A stretch of 58,141 nt of DNA. It comes from JAVBUZ01 sp031554725. GTDB taxonomy: Bacteria > Bacillota > Clostridia > Lachnospirales > Lachnospiraceae. The notes under the pieces were generated by a model that searched no databases, was not told where the DNA came from, and saw nothing but the letters and a program-made list of their open reading frames with translations. The position numbers and the translations under genes are program-made. Positions 1 through 7,857 of this stretch are shown here, piece by piece. The DNA is taken from the NCBI GenBank assembly GCA_031554725.1, contig JAVBUZ010000095.1, forward strand, positions 1-58,141. Direction: 5' to 3'. How positions within the stretch are numbered: the stretch's first letter is position 1; every line of letters begins with the position of its first letter.

Positions 1-194
1 ATGCACCACCTTGCAGCAAAAGAGCCTGCTAGTCCGACACCCGCCACGGGTCTATCATAATTAATAGGTTCTGTCATCATTTGCCATCTACCATTACGAA
101 GCATCAGGATTCTTTCATTACAGATCACTGGTACTTCACTTATAAATCCTCGACCAGCCATATTTGACTGTCCAATCATTAAAACTGATTTCAT
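1..194 (-). CDS. SASA-family carbohydrate esterase, N-terminal fragment (runs off the window)
   Basis: The first 64 codons of a minus-strand gene are visible; the rest lies left of the window. The start is the ATG at 194, preceded by AGGAGA at 201-206. The N-terminus contains GQSNM at residues 8-12 followed by AGRG. This is the nucleophile block (Ser10) of the SASA family (sialate O-acetylesterase / carbohydrate esterase 6 type), whose SGNH-like members remove acetyl groups from sugars. It starts 16 bases after the HAD gene stop and is probably co-transcribed with it. No signal peptide is seen, so it is probably cytoplasmic. The family call rests on a single motif; the substrate cannot be inferred. 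Confidence 0.75.
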   Translation of the reverse strand, partial: MKSVLMIGQSNMAGRGFISEVPVICNERILMLRNGRWQMMTEPINYDRPVAGVGLAGSFAARWC

Positions 195-210
195 TTCATT
201 TCTCCTAATT

Positions 211-894
211 TTATATAACTTCCATGCCCACTAGCTTTATGACATCAAGTGGGCTTTCTATCTGAACAAAATCCTGTTTTCGTTTGGAAGACTGTGTTGT
301 TTCTTCTTGCAAATACCAAACTGCTTGCACAGCATTCATCCCTATTGCTCTTGCAGCCTCTAGCTCACCACTGCCCCCGTCTCCAACATAGATACATTCT
401 TCTGGCTTCACAGATAAACTCTCCATACACCTTTGATAAATCTCCTGGTCTGGCTTTTGAATTCCTTGCTCATATGAAAGACAAACCGCATCAAAGTAAG
501 GAAAAAGCTTACTTCTTCGAATTACATCTGCTTCCTCCGAAAAGCAATTGCTTATTAGACCGACTAAAATTCCCTTTTCCTTTAAAGTGGAAAGCATTGG
601 AATAATTTCGGCATGCAAGTGATTAAAGCACTCTTCCTTTGTAGCAATACGTTTTTCTACTATATTCCTCAAAAGCGCTTCACTGTAGCAATGGTTCTCT
701 TTAAGAATCATTTCCAGCACCTCTTCAAATGTTAACTTACCTAGCGAACGGTCATCTTCTGTTGCCCACCAAAGAGGTTGAAAACTACTTTCTGAAATTC
801 CTGCATCCTTGGCCATCTGTGCTCCAAAGTACAGTGGACATCTATAGTGCGTAATTAATGTTTCAAACATATCAAAAATCACAGCTCGTATCAT
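211..894 (-). CDS. HAD-superfamily hydrolase
   Basis: A 227-residue HAD hydrolase, probably a small-molecule phosphatase. The nucleophile Asp8 lies in FDMFETL. The usual second Asp of the DxD motif is replaced by Phe10, as in the haloacid-dehalogenase-like branch, so classical acid/base phosphatase chemistry is uncertain. Other HAD motifs are present: Ser-Asn near residue 115, Lys147 in QKPD and GDGG near 171. A cap domain fits between residues 15 and 95. GGGAGGGAT lies just upstream of the ATG, and only 3 bases separate it from the MGMT-like gene stop, so it is in the same operon as the repair pair. Substrate unknown. Confidence 0.85.
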   Translation of the reverse strand: MIRAVIFDMFETLITHYRCPLYFGAQMAKDAGISESSFQPLWWATEDDRSLGKLTFEEVLEMILKENHCYSEALLRNIVEKRIATKEECFNHLHAEIIPMLSTLKEKGILVGLISNCFSEEADVIRRSKLFPYFDAVCLSYEQGIQKPDQEIYQRCMESLSVKPEECIYVGDGGSGELEAARAIGMNAVQAVWYLQEETTQSSKRKQDFVQIESPLDVIKLVGMEVI

Positions 895-897
895 TTT

Positions 898-1212
898 TTA
901 TCCCTCCCATTGGCATTTTTTCATATCGACATGGTTCTCATCCTTAAATTCCACTTTTTCATCAAGTAATAATCCTTTTTGTTCATAAAAGTGTACTGCT
1001 AGCTTACCCGCATGGTTTACTACTCTATGGCAAGGATATTTTCCGTAATACTCCGCCATACTAAGAACCTTGCCCACAAGTCTTGCATTTTTATCCCTAC
1101 CTATTAGTTTCGCAATCTGCCCATAGGAAGCAACCTTACCTTCTGGTATTTCTTCCACAACAGAAAGTATTTCATAGATTAAATCTTCCGTTAGAACCCC
1201 TTCTTTTTTCAT
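898..1212 (-). CDS. MGMT-family protein (DNA alkyltransferase domain only)
   Basis: 104 residues corresponding to the DNA-binding / active-site domain of O6-alkylguanine-DNA alkyltransferase, without the N-terminal ribonuclease-like domain of full-length Ogt/Ada. The motif YPCHRVV (residues 59-65) keeps the methyl-acceptor Cys61. True alkyltransferase-like (ATL) proteins carry Trp at that place, so this protein could accept alkyl groups or only flag lesions for other repair enzymes. The helix-turn-helix segment ASYGQIAKLIG (28-38) is clear. It sits 7 bases after an AlkA-like glycosylase, making a compact alkylation-repair pair. The acidic, Lys-rich tail after residue 80 is less conserved. Confidence 0.85.
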   Translation of the reverse strand: MKKEGVLTEDLIYEILSVVEEIPEGKVASYGQIAKLIGRDKNARLVGKVLSMAEYYGKYPCHRVVNHAGKLAVHFYEQKGLLLDEKVEFKDENHVDMKKCQWEG

Positions 1213-1219
1213 CTATCAC

Positions 1220-1858
1220 TTACCCCTTTTTCGGTGCGTAGTCCTTCATTCCCTCAATCGCTCCCCCTGCCACAGCCCAGAAGTACAGGCTTGCAATGCT
1301 ACAATAGGGAGAAAGTCTTTTTCGGTACTTTTCAAATAACTTCTTATCTATTTTTCGGTGATGATATACCATCCTCATACCACGAAGAATTGCCAAGTCA
1401 CCATAGCTTAAAATATTAGGACGTTGTAAGCAAAATAGTAATATCATTTCCGCAGTCCACACCCCTATACCTTTTAAATTGGAAAGCGCTATAATTGCTT
1501 CCTCATCAGACATTTGTTCTACCGCTGCAAGGTTAAATTCACCTGAAAGAATTTTTTCAGAAAAATCCTTTATGTACTGCGCCTTACGAAAGGTCATGCC
1601 TAGTGATTGAAGTTCACCTACTTCTGCTTTTCCTATTGTCTGTGCCGTAACTTCTCCATAAGTATCTTTCATCCTCTGCCAAATCGTCTGTTGTGCCTTC
1701 GTGGAAATCTGCTGCCCTATAATATGATGAACTACTGAAGAAAATAAATCCGTATCAACAGTTCGCTGAATATGCCCAAGCTTGTCAATTACTTCTGCCA
1801 GCTTCTTATCCTTGCTTTTTAATTCCTCTACTTCCTTCTCACCATATGCAAAGTACAT
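1220..1858 (-). CDS. DNA-3-methyladenine glycosylase (AlkA-like, HhH-GPD)
   Basis: 212 residues forming the all-helical HhH-GPD glycosylase core. The helix-hairpin-helix LKGIGVWTAEM lies at about 128-138, followed by the catalytic Asp154 in YGDLAI, as in AlkA family II 3-methyladenine glycosylases that excise alkylated purines. HHIIGQQISTKAA-like residues at 44-55 form the conserved first helical pair. It lacks the N-terminal domain of E. coli AlkA, like many short Gram-positive homologues. It is first in a run with the MGMT-like gene 7 bases downstream, which supports a base-excision / alkylation-repair role. No SOS or Ada box was recognised upstream. Confidence 0.88.
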   Translation of the reverse strand: MYFAYGEKEVEELKSKDKKLAEVIDKLGHIQRTVDTDLFSSVVHHIIGQQISTKAQQTIWQRMKDTYGEVTAQTIGKAEVGELQSLGMTFRKAQYIKDFSEKILSGEFNLAAVEQMSDEEAIIALSNLKGIGVWTAEMILLFCLQRPNILSYGDLAILRGMRMVYHHRKIDKKLFEKYRKRLSPYCSIASLYFWAVAGGAIEGMKDYAPKKG

Positions 1859-1926
1859 GCTTTTACCTCATCATCTTTTAAATAGATTATACATCTATCA
1901 TGCTATTTTGTCTCTCTTGTTCTAGC

Positions 1927-2409
1927 CTATAATTGCTTTACCATATACCCACAGGTAAATGGAAAAAAATCAAACTTTTTTGTTCCAACATGCTCTGACC
2001 CATGTCGTTCATACCACTTACGCAGCTTAATATTTTCCTCCACAATACCAATATTCATTTGAGTACATCCCGCGTTTTTAGCTTGTGAGCATGCATGCTC
2101 AAGCAGCTTCTCACCGATTTTCTTATGCCTATATTCCTTTAAAACGCATAAGTTATTAAGTTCACACTGATTATCATTTTGCATTAACAAAGAGTAATAG
2201 CCGATAATCTTATCATTCTCTACATATGCAAACATGGGTCTTTTTTCTCCCTCCAAATGCCATTCAAGCCGCTCAGCGGTTGTTGCAAAGGCCGTAAACC
2301 TCGGAGCATTATCTATAGTGAAATCAAACTCATTTGCTACCGTCATAAAACTCTTAACAATTACTTCTACACATTCATTTATATCTTCTTTTTCTATTTG
2401 CTTAAACAT
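1927..2409 (-). CDS. GNAT-family N-acetyltransferase
   Basis: 160 residues with a GNAT fold. The acetyl-CoA binding motif A lies around residues 88-106 (LKEYRHKKIGEKLLEHA) and the C-terminal motif B helix at KLRKWYERHGS. The substrate is unknown; members acetylate small amines, antibiotics or protein N-termini. The start is supported by AGGAGG 7 bases before the ATG. It is preceded by a hairpin that would end rpn transcription and is followed 69 bases later by the AlkA-like gene. It is one of five GNAT genes in the first 19 kb. Confidence 0.85.
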   Translation of the reverse strand: MFKQIEKEDINECVEVIVKSFMTVANEFDFTIDNAPRFTAFATTAERLEWHLEGEKRPMFAYVENDKIIGYYSLLMQNDNQCELNNLCVLKEYRHKKIGEKLLEHACSQAKNAGCTQMNIGIVEENIKLRKWYERHGSEHVGTKKFDFFPFTCGYMVKQL

Positions 2410-2455
2410 AAGTGCCTCCTCTGTTAAACTCTACTGCGACCATTTTATAAAATAA

Positions 2456-2478
2456 GTGAAAGCAACAGTTGCTTTCAC
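2456..2478 (-). terminator. Intrinsic terminator behind the Rpn-type gene
   Basis: A perfect 11-bp inverted repeat (GTGAAAGCAAC and its complement with one central base). On the minus strand it is followed by TTATTTTAT. It lies between the rpn stop (2522) and the GNAT start (2409), so it would end rpn transcription. Confidence 0.6.
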
Positions 2479-2521
2479 TCATCTACCTCTTCTTCGTATA
2501 ACATTTTGTTTCACATAGGAT

Positions 2522-3400
2522 TTATTTACGCATTTTGGAATACTCTTCGTAAACCTTTTTGGAATCATACATAGGTGCATACTTTCTCGCAATGTTACAA
2601 ATATTTGATACGAGCTCATATGACTCTTCTACCTCATCAGTTATACATTCTACCGATTTTCCCTTACTAAGCTTTTTGCATATCAACTCTACTAGCTTCT
2701 GTTCAATGCCCTGCCTAATTCCATACTCTAAAATATTCATCTTCACAGCCTCCCACTCTTCTGACTGTTTCACTTCACTAACAACTTCATTTAACTTTTC
2801 TATTCTTTTGTCCCTTACTATTATCTCGGGATTGTCTAATGTTGTATTCTTCATGTACTGAAGCAAGCTTACTAGCTCTGGCTTTCCTTCTTTACTAGTC
2901 ATATTTAAAAATACTTTCTTGGTTCCATCTCCCAAAGGCAGATCTGGAATTTCCTCGCACTGCTCTATAAATGTATACTTCGTCAGATTTCTCCCAAAAA
3001 CGTCCTCTTGAGTAATGAAGATAATCACAGTTGATGGTAAATACTTATACCTTGTTTTCTTACCTGCTTTGAGAATTGGTGAATCAATTAAGCCCTGATA
3101 ATACCTAGCGCGTTTCTTTACATCATCGCTACCTGTATCATTCTGCATCTCCGTATTAAACTGGCGTTCCTTATTATCCACCGCCCAAGCATCTAAACGA
3201 ATGGCTCGTTTTCCACTCTTATTTAGGACAACTTGTTCAACCTTTACTTCTTTTAACACAAGCTCCTCTTCATCCATAATAATACTAAGGACGCTTTCAT
3301 AGGCTTCCTTCTGGCTCATTACCGACAAAAATAGGGCAAAGTCACTTAAATTCTGCCCATAACTTTCTGACAGTCGCACAGCTCCTGTTTCTTTTTCCAT
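2522..3400 (-). CDS. Rpn-family recombination-promoting nuclease / PD-(D/E)XK putative transposase
   Basis: 292 residues resembling the Rpn / PD-(D/E)XK nuclease-transposase group, whose studied E. coli members are DNA endonucleases that raise RecA-independent recombination. The nuclease signature is seen as Asp70 (RLDAWAVD), then FNTEMQ with Glu84 and Gln86. The N-terminal segment 'DFALFLSVMSQ...' is the usual lead-in of the family. The C-terminal part (about 195-280) is Lys/Glu-rich and helical, typical of the variable tail. The gene is isolated, with its own candidate promoter, a structured leader and a terminator, and without inverted repeats marking it as a transposon. Length is normal, with no frameshift. 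Confidence 0.85.
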   Translation of the reverse strand: MEKETGAVRLSESYGQNLSDFALFLSVMSQKEAYESVLSIIMDEEELVLKEVKVEQVVLNKSGKRAIRLDAWAVDNKERQFNTEMQNDTGSDDVKKRARYYQGLIDSPILKAGKKTRYKYLPSTVIIFITQEDVFGRNLTKYTFIEQCEEIPDLPLGDGTKKVFLNMTSKEGKPELVSLLQYMKNTTLDNPEIIVRDKRIEKLNEVVSEVKQSEEWEAVKMNILEYGIRQGIEQKLVELICKKLSKGKSVECITDEVEESYELVSNICNIARKYAPMYDSKKVYEEYSKMRK

Positions 3401-3410
3401 ATGTTTCTTC

Positions 3411-3453
3411 CTTTCTGCGTGTTGGCAGAAAGTCTCTTGTCTAGCTCTCTGCC
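3411..3453 (-). promoter_or_regulatory. Mutually exclusive hairpins beside the rpn ribosome-binding site
   Basis: Read on the minus strand, GGCAGAGAG (3453-3445) can pair with CTTTCTGCC (3432-3424). The same CTTTCTGC (3432-3425) can instead pair with GCAGAAAG (3418-3411), which runs into the AAAGGAAG ribosome-binding site of the nuclease gene. The two stems share one arm and cannot form together. Formation of the second would hide part of the ribosome-binding site. Pairing is seen in sequence; the regulatory role is inferred. Confidence 0.5.
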
Positions 3454-3550
3454 GATTTCTTGGATTTTCAGCAAAGAGTTCAGATTTTGAGATAGCCTAA
3501 GATGGCTAAAGAAAGTTAGATAAAAACTTTAGAATTCGTTGCTTGCCTTT

Positions 3551-3579
3551 ATCTTATCATATGTACATCAAAAAGTAAA
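3551..3579 (-). promoter_or_regulatory. Candidate promoter of the rpn gene
   Basis: TTTACT (3574-3579) and TAAGAT (3551-3556) on the minus strand are separated by 17 bases. Transcription from here would give a leader of about 145 nt that includes the alternative hairpins at 3411-3453 and two small upstream stems. Confidence 0.45.
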
Positions 3580-3614
3580 CGAATTAAAGAATGCTTCTAA
3601 ATACTTTTTATTTT

Positions 3615-4364
3615 TTATATTCTTGCCGCAATCTCCAAAGCAATAAATAATTTATCCAAATTATGGTTTGCTGCTGATAACCCTTTTACTTGATATTCCT
3701 CTACGGATAAAACATCTCCCGCAGCCAAAAAATTATATAATTGGAAGCCATGAAAATCACAAACAGCCTGAACTCCTGCAACTTCCATCTCGACTGCAAT
3801 GCATCCTTCATTTATTCTTTGCTTCACTTGCCCCTTTGTTTCTCTAAGCATGGCATCCGTTGTCCAAATTCTTCCTTGAACATACGGAAATTGTAAGTCT
3901 GAAAATATCTGCGCCAGCTTGTTGCTTTTTTCTATTTTTATGTAATCCCTTGCCGGAGCATAATGATACGACATTCCTTCATCTCGGTATGCTTCCGTTG
4001 GAATAATAAACTTTCCTGATGTTATTTCCTTATTTAAGCTTCCGCATGAACCAAACATAATATATTGTTTTGCTCCAGTCAACCAATTTGCCTCAATACA
4101 TGTTTGTGCAGCTCCGGTTGAACCTATTGGCGATAAATAAAATGCAATTTTCATGTGATTATATTCTAATTTATAAATAGGATTCTTTCCATTGCAAGCC
4201 CCTGTCTCAGCAATTAATACACAATCATATTTTTCTAGCAAATAATCATATATTACTTTCGAAAAAATAATGAGACACTTATCAACAATTTTCTTAGGTT
4301 CTCCATAAAATTCATGAAGGCTAATCAACGGTTCTGTCTTATCATCAAATGAGTCTATTATCAT
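3615..4364 (-). CDS. Nucleoside phosphorylase (PNP/UDP family)
   Basis: 249 residues of the PNP_UDP phosphorylase family, enzymes that split nucleosides (uridine, purine nucleosides or methylthioadenosine) with phosphate or water. Visible family blocks are MFGSCGSL, PTEAYRDEGMSYHY, WTTDAMLRET, then AVEMEVAGVQAV, where the Glu-Met-Glu motif binds the ribose, and AAGDVL near the C-terminus. The ATG at 4364 is chosen because CAGGGAGA sits 9 bases before it; an upstream in-frame TTG at 4400 has no such site. Exact nucleoside specificity cannot be read. It stands alone between arr and rpn. Confidence 0.82.
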   Translation of the reverse strand: MIIDSFDDKTEPLISLHEFYGEPKKIVDKCLIIFSKVIYDYLLEKYDCVLIAETGACNGKNPIYKLEYNHMKIAFYLSPIGSTGAAQTCIEANWLTGAKQYIMFGSCGSLNKEITSGKFIIPTEAYRDEGMSYHYAPARDYIKIEKSNKLAQIFSDLQFPYVQGRIWTTDAMLRETKGQVKQRINEGCIAVEMEVAGVQAVCDFHGFQLYNFLAAGDVLSVEEYQVKGLSAANHNLDKLFIALEIAARI

Positions 4365-4420
4365 AAAATTATTTCTCCCTGCGTTATACCGTAGTGTCAA
4401 GTCTCACTATCTTATACGTT

Positions 4421-4834
4421 TCATTCAATAGCTCGAATTCCCATCTCATCTAGCTTTTTTAAATGATCCAGCATGCCCTGCAATATCTCTGGCGAGTGAC
4501 CAATCCATCCACTTACTTCCGCCACAATTTTCAACGGTTCTTTTGTTCGATAAGATTTTGTGGGATTCCCAGGGAATTTTTTGTCAGTTACATTGGGATC
4601 ATCTTCAAAATCTCCAGTCGGTTCTACAACATAAATCCGTTGCTTCCCATCTCCCGAGGCAAGCTCTGCCCCCCATATAGCCGCTTCTAAAGTCCCCGCA
4701 AAATACACATATTTTGCAATCCTGTTTTCTTCATAATTTGATTGAAAACCAATTCTTAATAAATCTCCCACCTTTAAATCAGCCTTTGTTCCATGAAAAA
4801 AAGAGCCTGGACTAAATATGATTTTTTCACTCAT
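4421..4834 (-). CDS. arr: NAD(+)-rifampin ADP-ribosyltransferase
   Basis: 137 residues matching the rifampin ADP-ribosyltransferase Arr along its whole length, which is the family's usual size. Hallmarks are FFHGTKADLKVGD at 12-24, the YVYFAGTLEAAIWGAELA block near 42-60, and VVEPTG.FEDDPNVTDKKFPGNPTKSYR, which forms most of the active site. The enzyme transfers ADP-ribose from NAD to the C23 hydroxyl of rifamycins, inactivating them. GGAGGAAAAGG precedes the ATG. No transposon or integron flanks are seen, so it may be an intrinsic gene. The family call is firm; the actual resistance phenotype is inferred. Confidence 0.93.
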   Translation of the reverse strand: MSEKIIFSPGSFFHGTKADLKVGDLLRIGFQSNYEENRIAKYVYFAGTLEAAIWGAELASGDGKQRIYVVEPTGDFEDDPNVTDKKFPGNPTKSYRTKEPLKIVAEVSGWIGHSPEILQGMLDHLKKLDEMGIRAIE

Positions 4835-4940
4835 TTTTCCTTTTCCTCCTTAATCCTGTCAACTTTCAAACCTCATTTTATTCCCATTTGCAAATAATTT
4901 AGTATAACCCATTAATATATTTTGGCATATGGTTTGAATG

Positions 4941-5663
4941 CTATAATCCAAATTTAATATATCCTAAAATTAGCATATGTATAGGATAAAAAGCATAAAA
5001 TACCCACTTGCTCCAAGCATATCCTCCACGTTCGCCATTGTATAGAAAAAAACAGAACAATGAAAGAAATACACCTGCTTGGAACAACTGAATAGGTCCC
5101 ATAGTAACTGCCCCACCTATCATAAAAACAGACACAACAGAAAACCAGATGCTTTGTTTCTTAAGGTTATTATGATTTAAACCGAATGCCAGTATATATA
5201 ATACGCCAAACAATGCCCAGTCAGTAGCTAAAGCCAAAACACAGCATCCGATTACTGAGAGCACCTTAACTGCTTTACGCAAATTGCTTTTACAAGCCCA
5301 CAATGCAATCAATCCCCAAAAAAGATTGAAAAGAACATTAAGACTTTCCATCACGCTGAAGATATTATGATACTGTGGAAAGAAATGTCCTGATTGCTGA
5401 TATGTAAATGGTATCTGTGAGATAAAAGCAAATAATAACAGTCTTAGGGCATATTTTTTTACATTTCTTGTATGGTAAAAACCCTCTGCGATAAAATAGC
5501 ACATTATCGGCATAGTAAGTCTGCCTATAACGTGCATGGAAATCCCAAGCACGGTGGCTGTTGGCACAAACTTCCATGCGATATGGTCTATCAGCATTGC
5601 TATAATAGCAATTATTTTTAAGGTATTTGCTGTAATTCCATATCCTGTATAACTTCTCTCCAT
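4941..5663 (-). CDS. TraX-family membrane protein
   Basis: A 240-residue integral membrane protein of the TraX family, named after the F-plasmid pilin acetylase; in Firmicutes chromosomes its function is unknown. The family opening TANTLKIIAIIAMLIDHIA contains the conserved Asp-His pair, and the C-terminus YAFYPIHMLILGYI carries the second conserved His. About seven or eight hydrophobic segments follow. The start at 5663 is chosen because AGGAGGTA sits just upstream. A longer in-frame version to 5747 would overlap the upstream DUF6273 gene. There is no conjugation machinery nearby, so a transfer role is unlikely. Confidence 0.85.
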   Translation of the reverse strand: MERSYTGYGITANTLKIIAIIAMLIDHIAWKFVPTATVLGISMHVIGRLTMPIMCYFIAEGFYHTRNVKKYALRLLLFAFISQIPFTYQQSGHFFPQYHNIFSVMESLNVLFNLFWGLIALWACKSNLRKAVKVLSVIGCCVLALATDWALFGVLYILAFGLNHNNLKKQSIWFSVVSVFMIGGAVTMGPIQLFQAGVFLSLFCFFLYNGERGGYAWSKWVFYAFYPIHMLILGYIKFGL

Positions 5664-5679
5664 GAGATACCTCCTAATA

Positions 5680-6282
5680 CTATTCAAAAGTAATCCACAT
5701 AAGTGGGCGAACACCTCCTGCACAATACCCATCAGCAACGTTGCCAATTTTTATATTATTGCCGTGAATACCGATATTGCCATCTGGAAAAACGTATACC
5801 GCTTTCACACTGAAACGGCCGGGTGTACGAATCCAATACCACCAAAATCTTTTTTCTTCATCTATTGCAATTCGTTTGCTGTTATTTGCATCTTTTCGCT
5901 CATACCAATATCTTTGATTTTTTCTCGGATTGTATAATAACGCACTACTGTCGCCGAAATATTTACATGAGAGTTCTTCAAGACTAGGTATGAATATCTT
6001 GTCTTCTGTATCACATCCACCAATCGTGCCAAACCACGGATTATCGGGATTTTTATTGATTACGGGGACTATTCTTGCCTTCTCTGCTTCGGAAAATCTA
6101 TCATAGAACTCAGTGTTTAGATACTCACGCAGAGAACAATCTGCCCAAGTAATTTCAACATATTCATTATGATACGAACGCTGTTCAATAATTTTATCAG
6201 TAATAATCAATGCAGTATTTCCTTGTATTTCAAGCACTCTCCAAATGTATTCACCAAACTGTATCCTATCCTCAATCTTCAT
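5680..6282 (-). CDS. DUF6273 domain protein
   Basis: 200 residues matching the DUF6273 pattern common in Lachnospiraceae: FGEYIWRVLEIQGNTALI near the start, then Trp-Ala-Asp-Cys-Ser-Leu-Arg-Glu-Tyr-Leu-Asn, a run with NKNPDNPW and GTIGGCDTEDKIF, and aromatic residues with RTPG in the C-terminal third. These domains look like a carbohydrate-binding / formylglycine-sulfatase-type fold, but no catalytic role is known. No signal peptide or membrane segment is present. The start at 6282 has GGGAG at good spacing; the ATG two codons earlier lies too close to it. It is followed 16 bases later by the TraX-like gene. Confidence 0.75.
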   Translation of the reverse strand: MKIEDRIQFGEYIWRVLEIQGNTALIITDKIIEQRSYHNEYVEITWADCSLREYLNTEFYDRFSEAEKARIVPVINKNPDNPWFGTIGGCDTEDKIFIPSLEELSCKYFGDSSALLYNPRKNQRYWYERKDANNSKRIAIDEEKRFWWYWIRTPGRFSVKAVYVFPDGNIGIHGNNIKIGNVADGYCAGGVRPLMWITFE

Positions 6283-6324
6283 ATTCATCTCCCGTACATT
6301 TCCTTTTTTTCTCCCAAGTTAGCT

Positions 6325-6738
6325 TTAGCGCTCTATATACTTTGTCATTCCTAAGCTTTTTGAAAAGCCAAATTTCTCATAAAAGCTATCTCTCCCCGTT
6401 GCAGCAGTCAAGCCTACGCTGGTAAATGTTCCAGGAACGGTATTGTCACTAATAAATTCTAATAGTCTATTTACTATGCGTGTACCAATTCCTTTTCCTT
6501 GAAATTCAGGCAAAACAATTATTTCTTGTAAATACCAATACATGACTCCATCGCCAACAAGTCTTCCCATTCCAATAACTTTGCCCTCGGATACAGCTAT
6601 CACATCAAATAAATTATTACTTAACGCTTTTTCAACTTGTTCAAGGGGTCTATCTTTAAAACCTGTAGCAACCTTTAAACGAATAAAATCTTTTGCATTC
6701 AATTTATTTTCTATCAGCTGAAACTCTATATCCTTCAT
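6325..6738 (-). CDS. GNAT-family N-acetyltransferase
   Basis: 137 residues with a clear GNAT core. Motif A is EIIVLPEFQGKGIGTRIVNRLLEF (about 71-94), with the Gln/Gly-x-Gly-x-Gly/Ala pyrophosphate loop. The C-terminal FYEKFGFSKSLGMTKYIER is motif B. The N-terminal GFKDRPLEQVEKALSNN resembles the arylalkylamine-type small-molecule acetyltransferase subgroup. The substrate is not predictable. GAGGGGT precedes the ATG. It is a single gene in the co-directional array. Confidence 0.87.
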   Translation of the reverse strand: MKDIEFQLIENKLNAKDFIRLKVATGFKDRPLEQVEKALSNNLFDVIAVSEGKVIGMGRLVGDGVMYWYLQEIIVLPEFQGKGIGTRIVNRLLEFISDNTVPGTFTSVGLTAATGRDSFYEKFGFSKSLGMTKYIER

Positions 6739-6789
6739 AAATACCCCTCACAGCTTCTGATTTTCTATCCTATAAAATGTCTTGCGCCT

Positions 6790-7416
6790 CTAATATTCAT
6801 TCAATAATTTTTGTAATGCATCGACAAATTTGCCAATGTGTATACCATCCACAAACGAGTGATGTGCTTGAACCGACAATGGCATAATGACTTTTCCATC
6901 TTTTTCGTAATACTTTCCCCAGTCAAACAAAGGCGTGGCATTGTCTTTTTTTCCTGAATTTGTATGTGAAATGTGGGTATATGTTACCCACGGCATAGGC
7001 GAACACTGAAACACGTCATTTCCCAGCGGTCCAGTAAAGTATTCCTTCTGCTCTCTAGCAGTTTTTGTTGCTAAATCCACATATTCTTGAAGTTCATTTT
7101 TCATTGGAACATTAACCACTTTAAATAATTCACTATCTGAATCCAGATATGTAAATGCAGTATCAATCAAGTCAAATAAAACAATATTTCCTTCCAAAAA
7201 GCGGTAACGAAATGCTGGTATCTCATTTGCACACTTGCATACCGCATAAACCATAGCGATTGTAAATGAAATTTTCTGCTGTCTAATTTTATTTAGAAAA
7301 TTTGTGATGTCCACCTCAACGGTAACGCAAAATGCAGGCTCTACACTATCTCTAAAAATCTTGCAGTGCAGTGCCCTTTCCCAAGTCTTTTCATCTATCA
7401 CTTTATAATTGTTCAT
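6790..7416 (-). CDS. CatA-like chloramphenicol O-acetyltransferase family protein
   Basis: About 208 residues aligned end to end with type A chloramphenicol acetyltransferase, a trimeric enzyme that acetylates the drug's 3-hydroxyl from acetyl-CoA. Visible marks are TWERALHCKIF near the start, the EVDITNF block, PMPWVTYTHISH and the catalytic HHSFVDGIHIGKF motif near residue 190, where the first or second His is the general base. Several chromosomal members of this family have unknown substrates, so resistance is an inference. The ATG at 7416 is preferred over the TTG at 7428, which sits too close to AAAGG. Confidence 0.82.
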   Translation of the reverse strand: MNNYKVIDEKTWERALHCKIFRDSVEPAFCVTVEVDITNFLNKIRQQKISFTIAMVYAVCKCANEIPAFRYRFLEGNIVLFDLIDTAFTYLDSDSELFKVVNVPMKNELQEYVDLATKTAREQKEYFTGPLGNDVFQCSPMPWVTYTHISHTNSGKKDNATPLFDWGKYYEKDGKVIMPLSVQAHHSFVDGIHIGKFVDALQKLLNEY

Positions 7417-7461
7417 TGCAGTATCCAAACCTTTCTATCCGTTATCCTCACAAATTGCAGT

Positions 7462-7665
7462 TTAACTATCTGATTTAATCTGCAATTCAATCAACTGATT
7501 TGCTATCTCAAAAGCCTTTATTCTTCTTTTTGCCAATGTGATTTGAGACTTATATCTAGAAACTTCCTCTTTTGCTTCAAAGGTTTTCACCGTCTCCTTT
7601 AATTTGTGCAATGTGGAATCTATTTGTCTTTTTGCTTCAACTAATTCTTCTTTTGAATAATTCAT
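7462..7665 (-). CDS. Small coiled-coil protein
   Basis: A 67-residue, highly charged, Lys/Glu-rich protein predicted to be nearly all helix, with heptad-like spacing of Leu and Ile across residues 5-60, consistent with a coiled coil. No catalytic motif, signal peptide or membrane segment is present. A strong GGAGG precedes the ATG. It lies upstream of the CatA-like gene, with a palindrome-rich repeat block just before its ribosome-binding site. The function is not recognised. Confidence 0.7.
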   Translation of the reverse strand: MNYSKEELVEAKRQIDSTLHKLKETVKTFEAKEEVSRYKSQITLAKRRIKAFEIANQLIELQIKSDS

Positions 7666-7712
7666 TTTTCCTCCAATACATTCGAAATCACCGTTTGCAT
7701 CGCTTGGCCTAC

Positions 7713-7857
7713 TTCCACTCGTTGACGCTCATTATATCACAAGCAAAGCTTGTGATTCGCGCACACTATATCATAAGCAGAGCTTATGATCGCCATTCGC
7801 CGTTCGTGATAAATAGGCTTCGCCTTCTTCCACTCACTAACGCTCATTATATCATAA
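7713..7857 (-). repeat. Paired palindromes bounded by an imperfect 30-bp direct repeat
   Basis: Two related perfect hairpins, each with 9-bp arms and a 3-nt loop, lie 13 bases apart: ATCACAAGC/GCTTGTGAT (7736-7756) and ATCATAAGC/GCTTATGAT (7770-7790). A 30-base direct repeat at 7713-7742 and 7828-7857 matches at about 26 of 30 positions and includes CGCTCATTATATCA. On the minus strand each copy presents a TATAAT. The block looks like a small dispersed intergenic element or a remnant of repeated unit amplification. No transposase is near. Confidence 0.7.
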
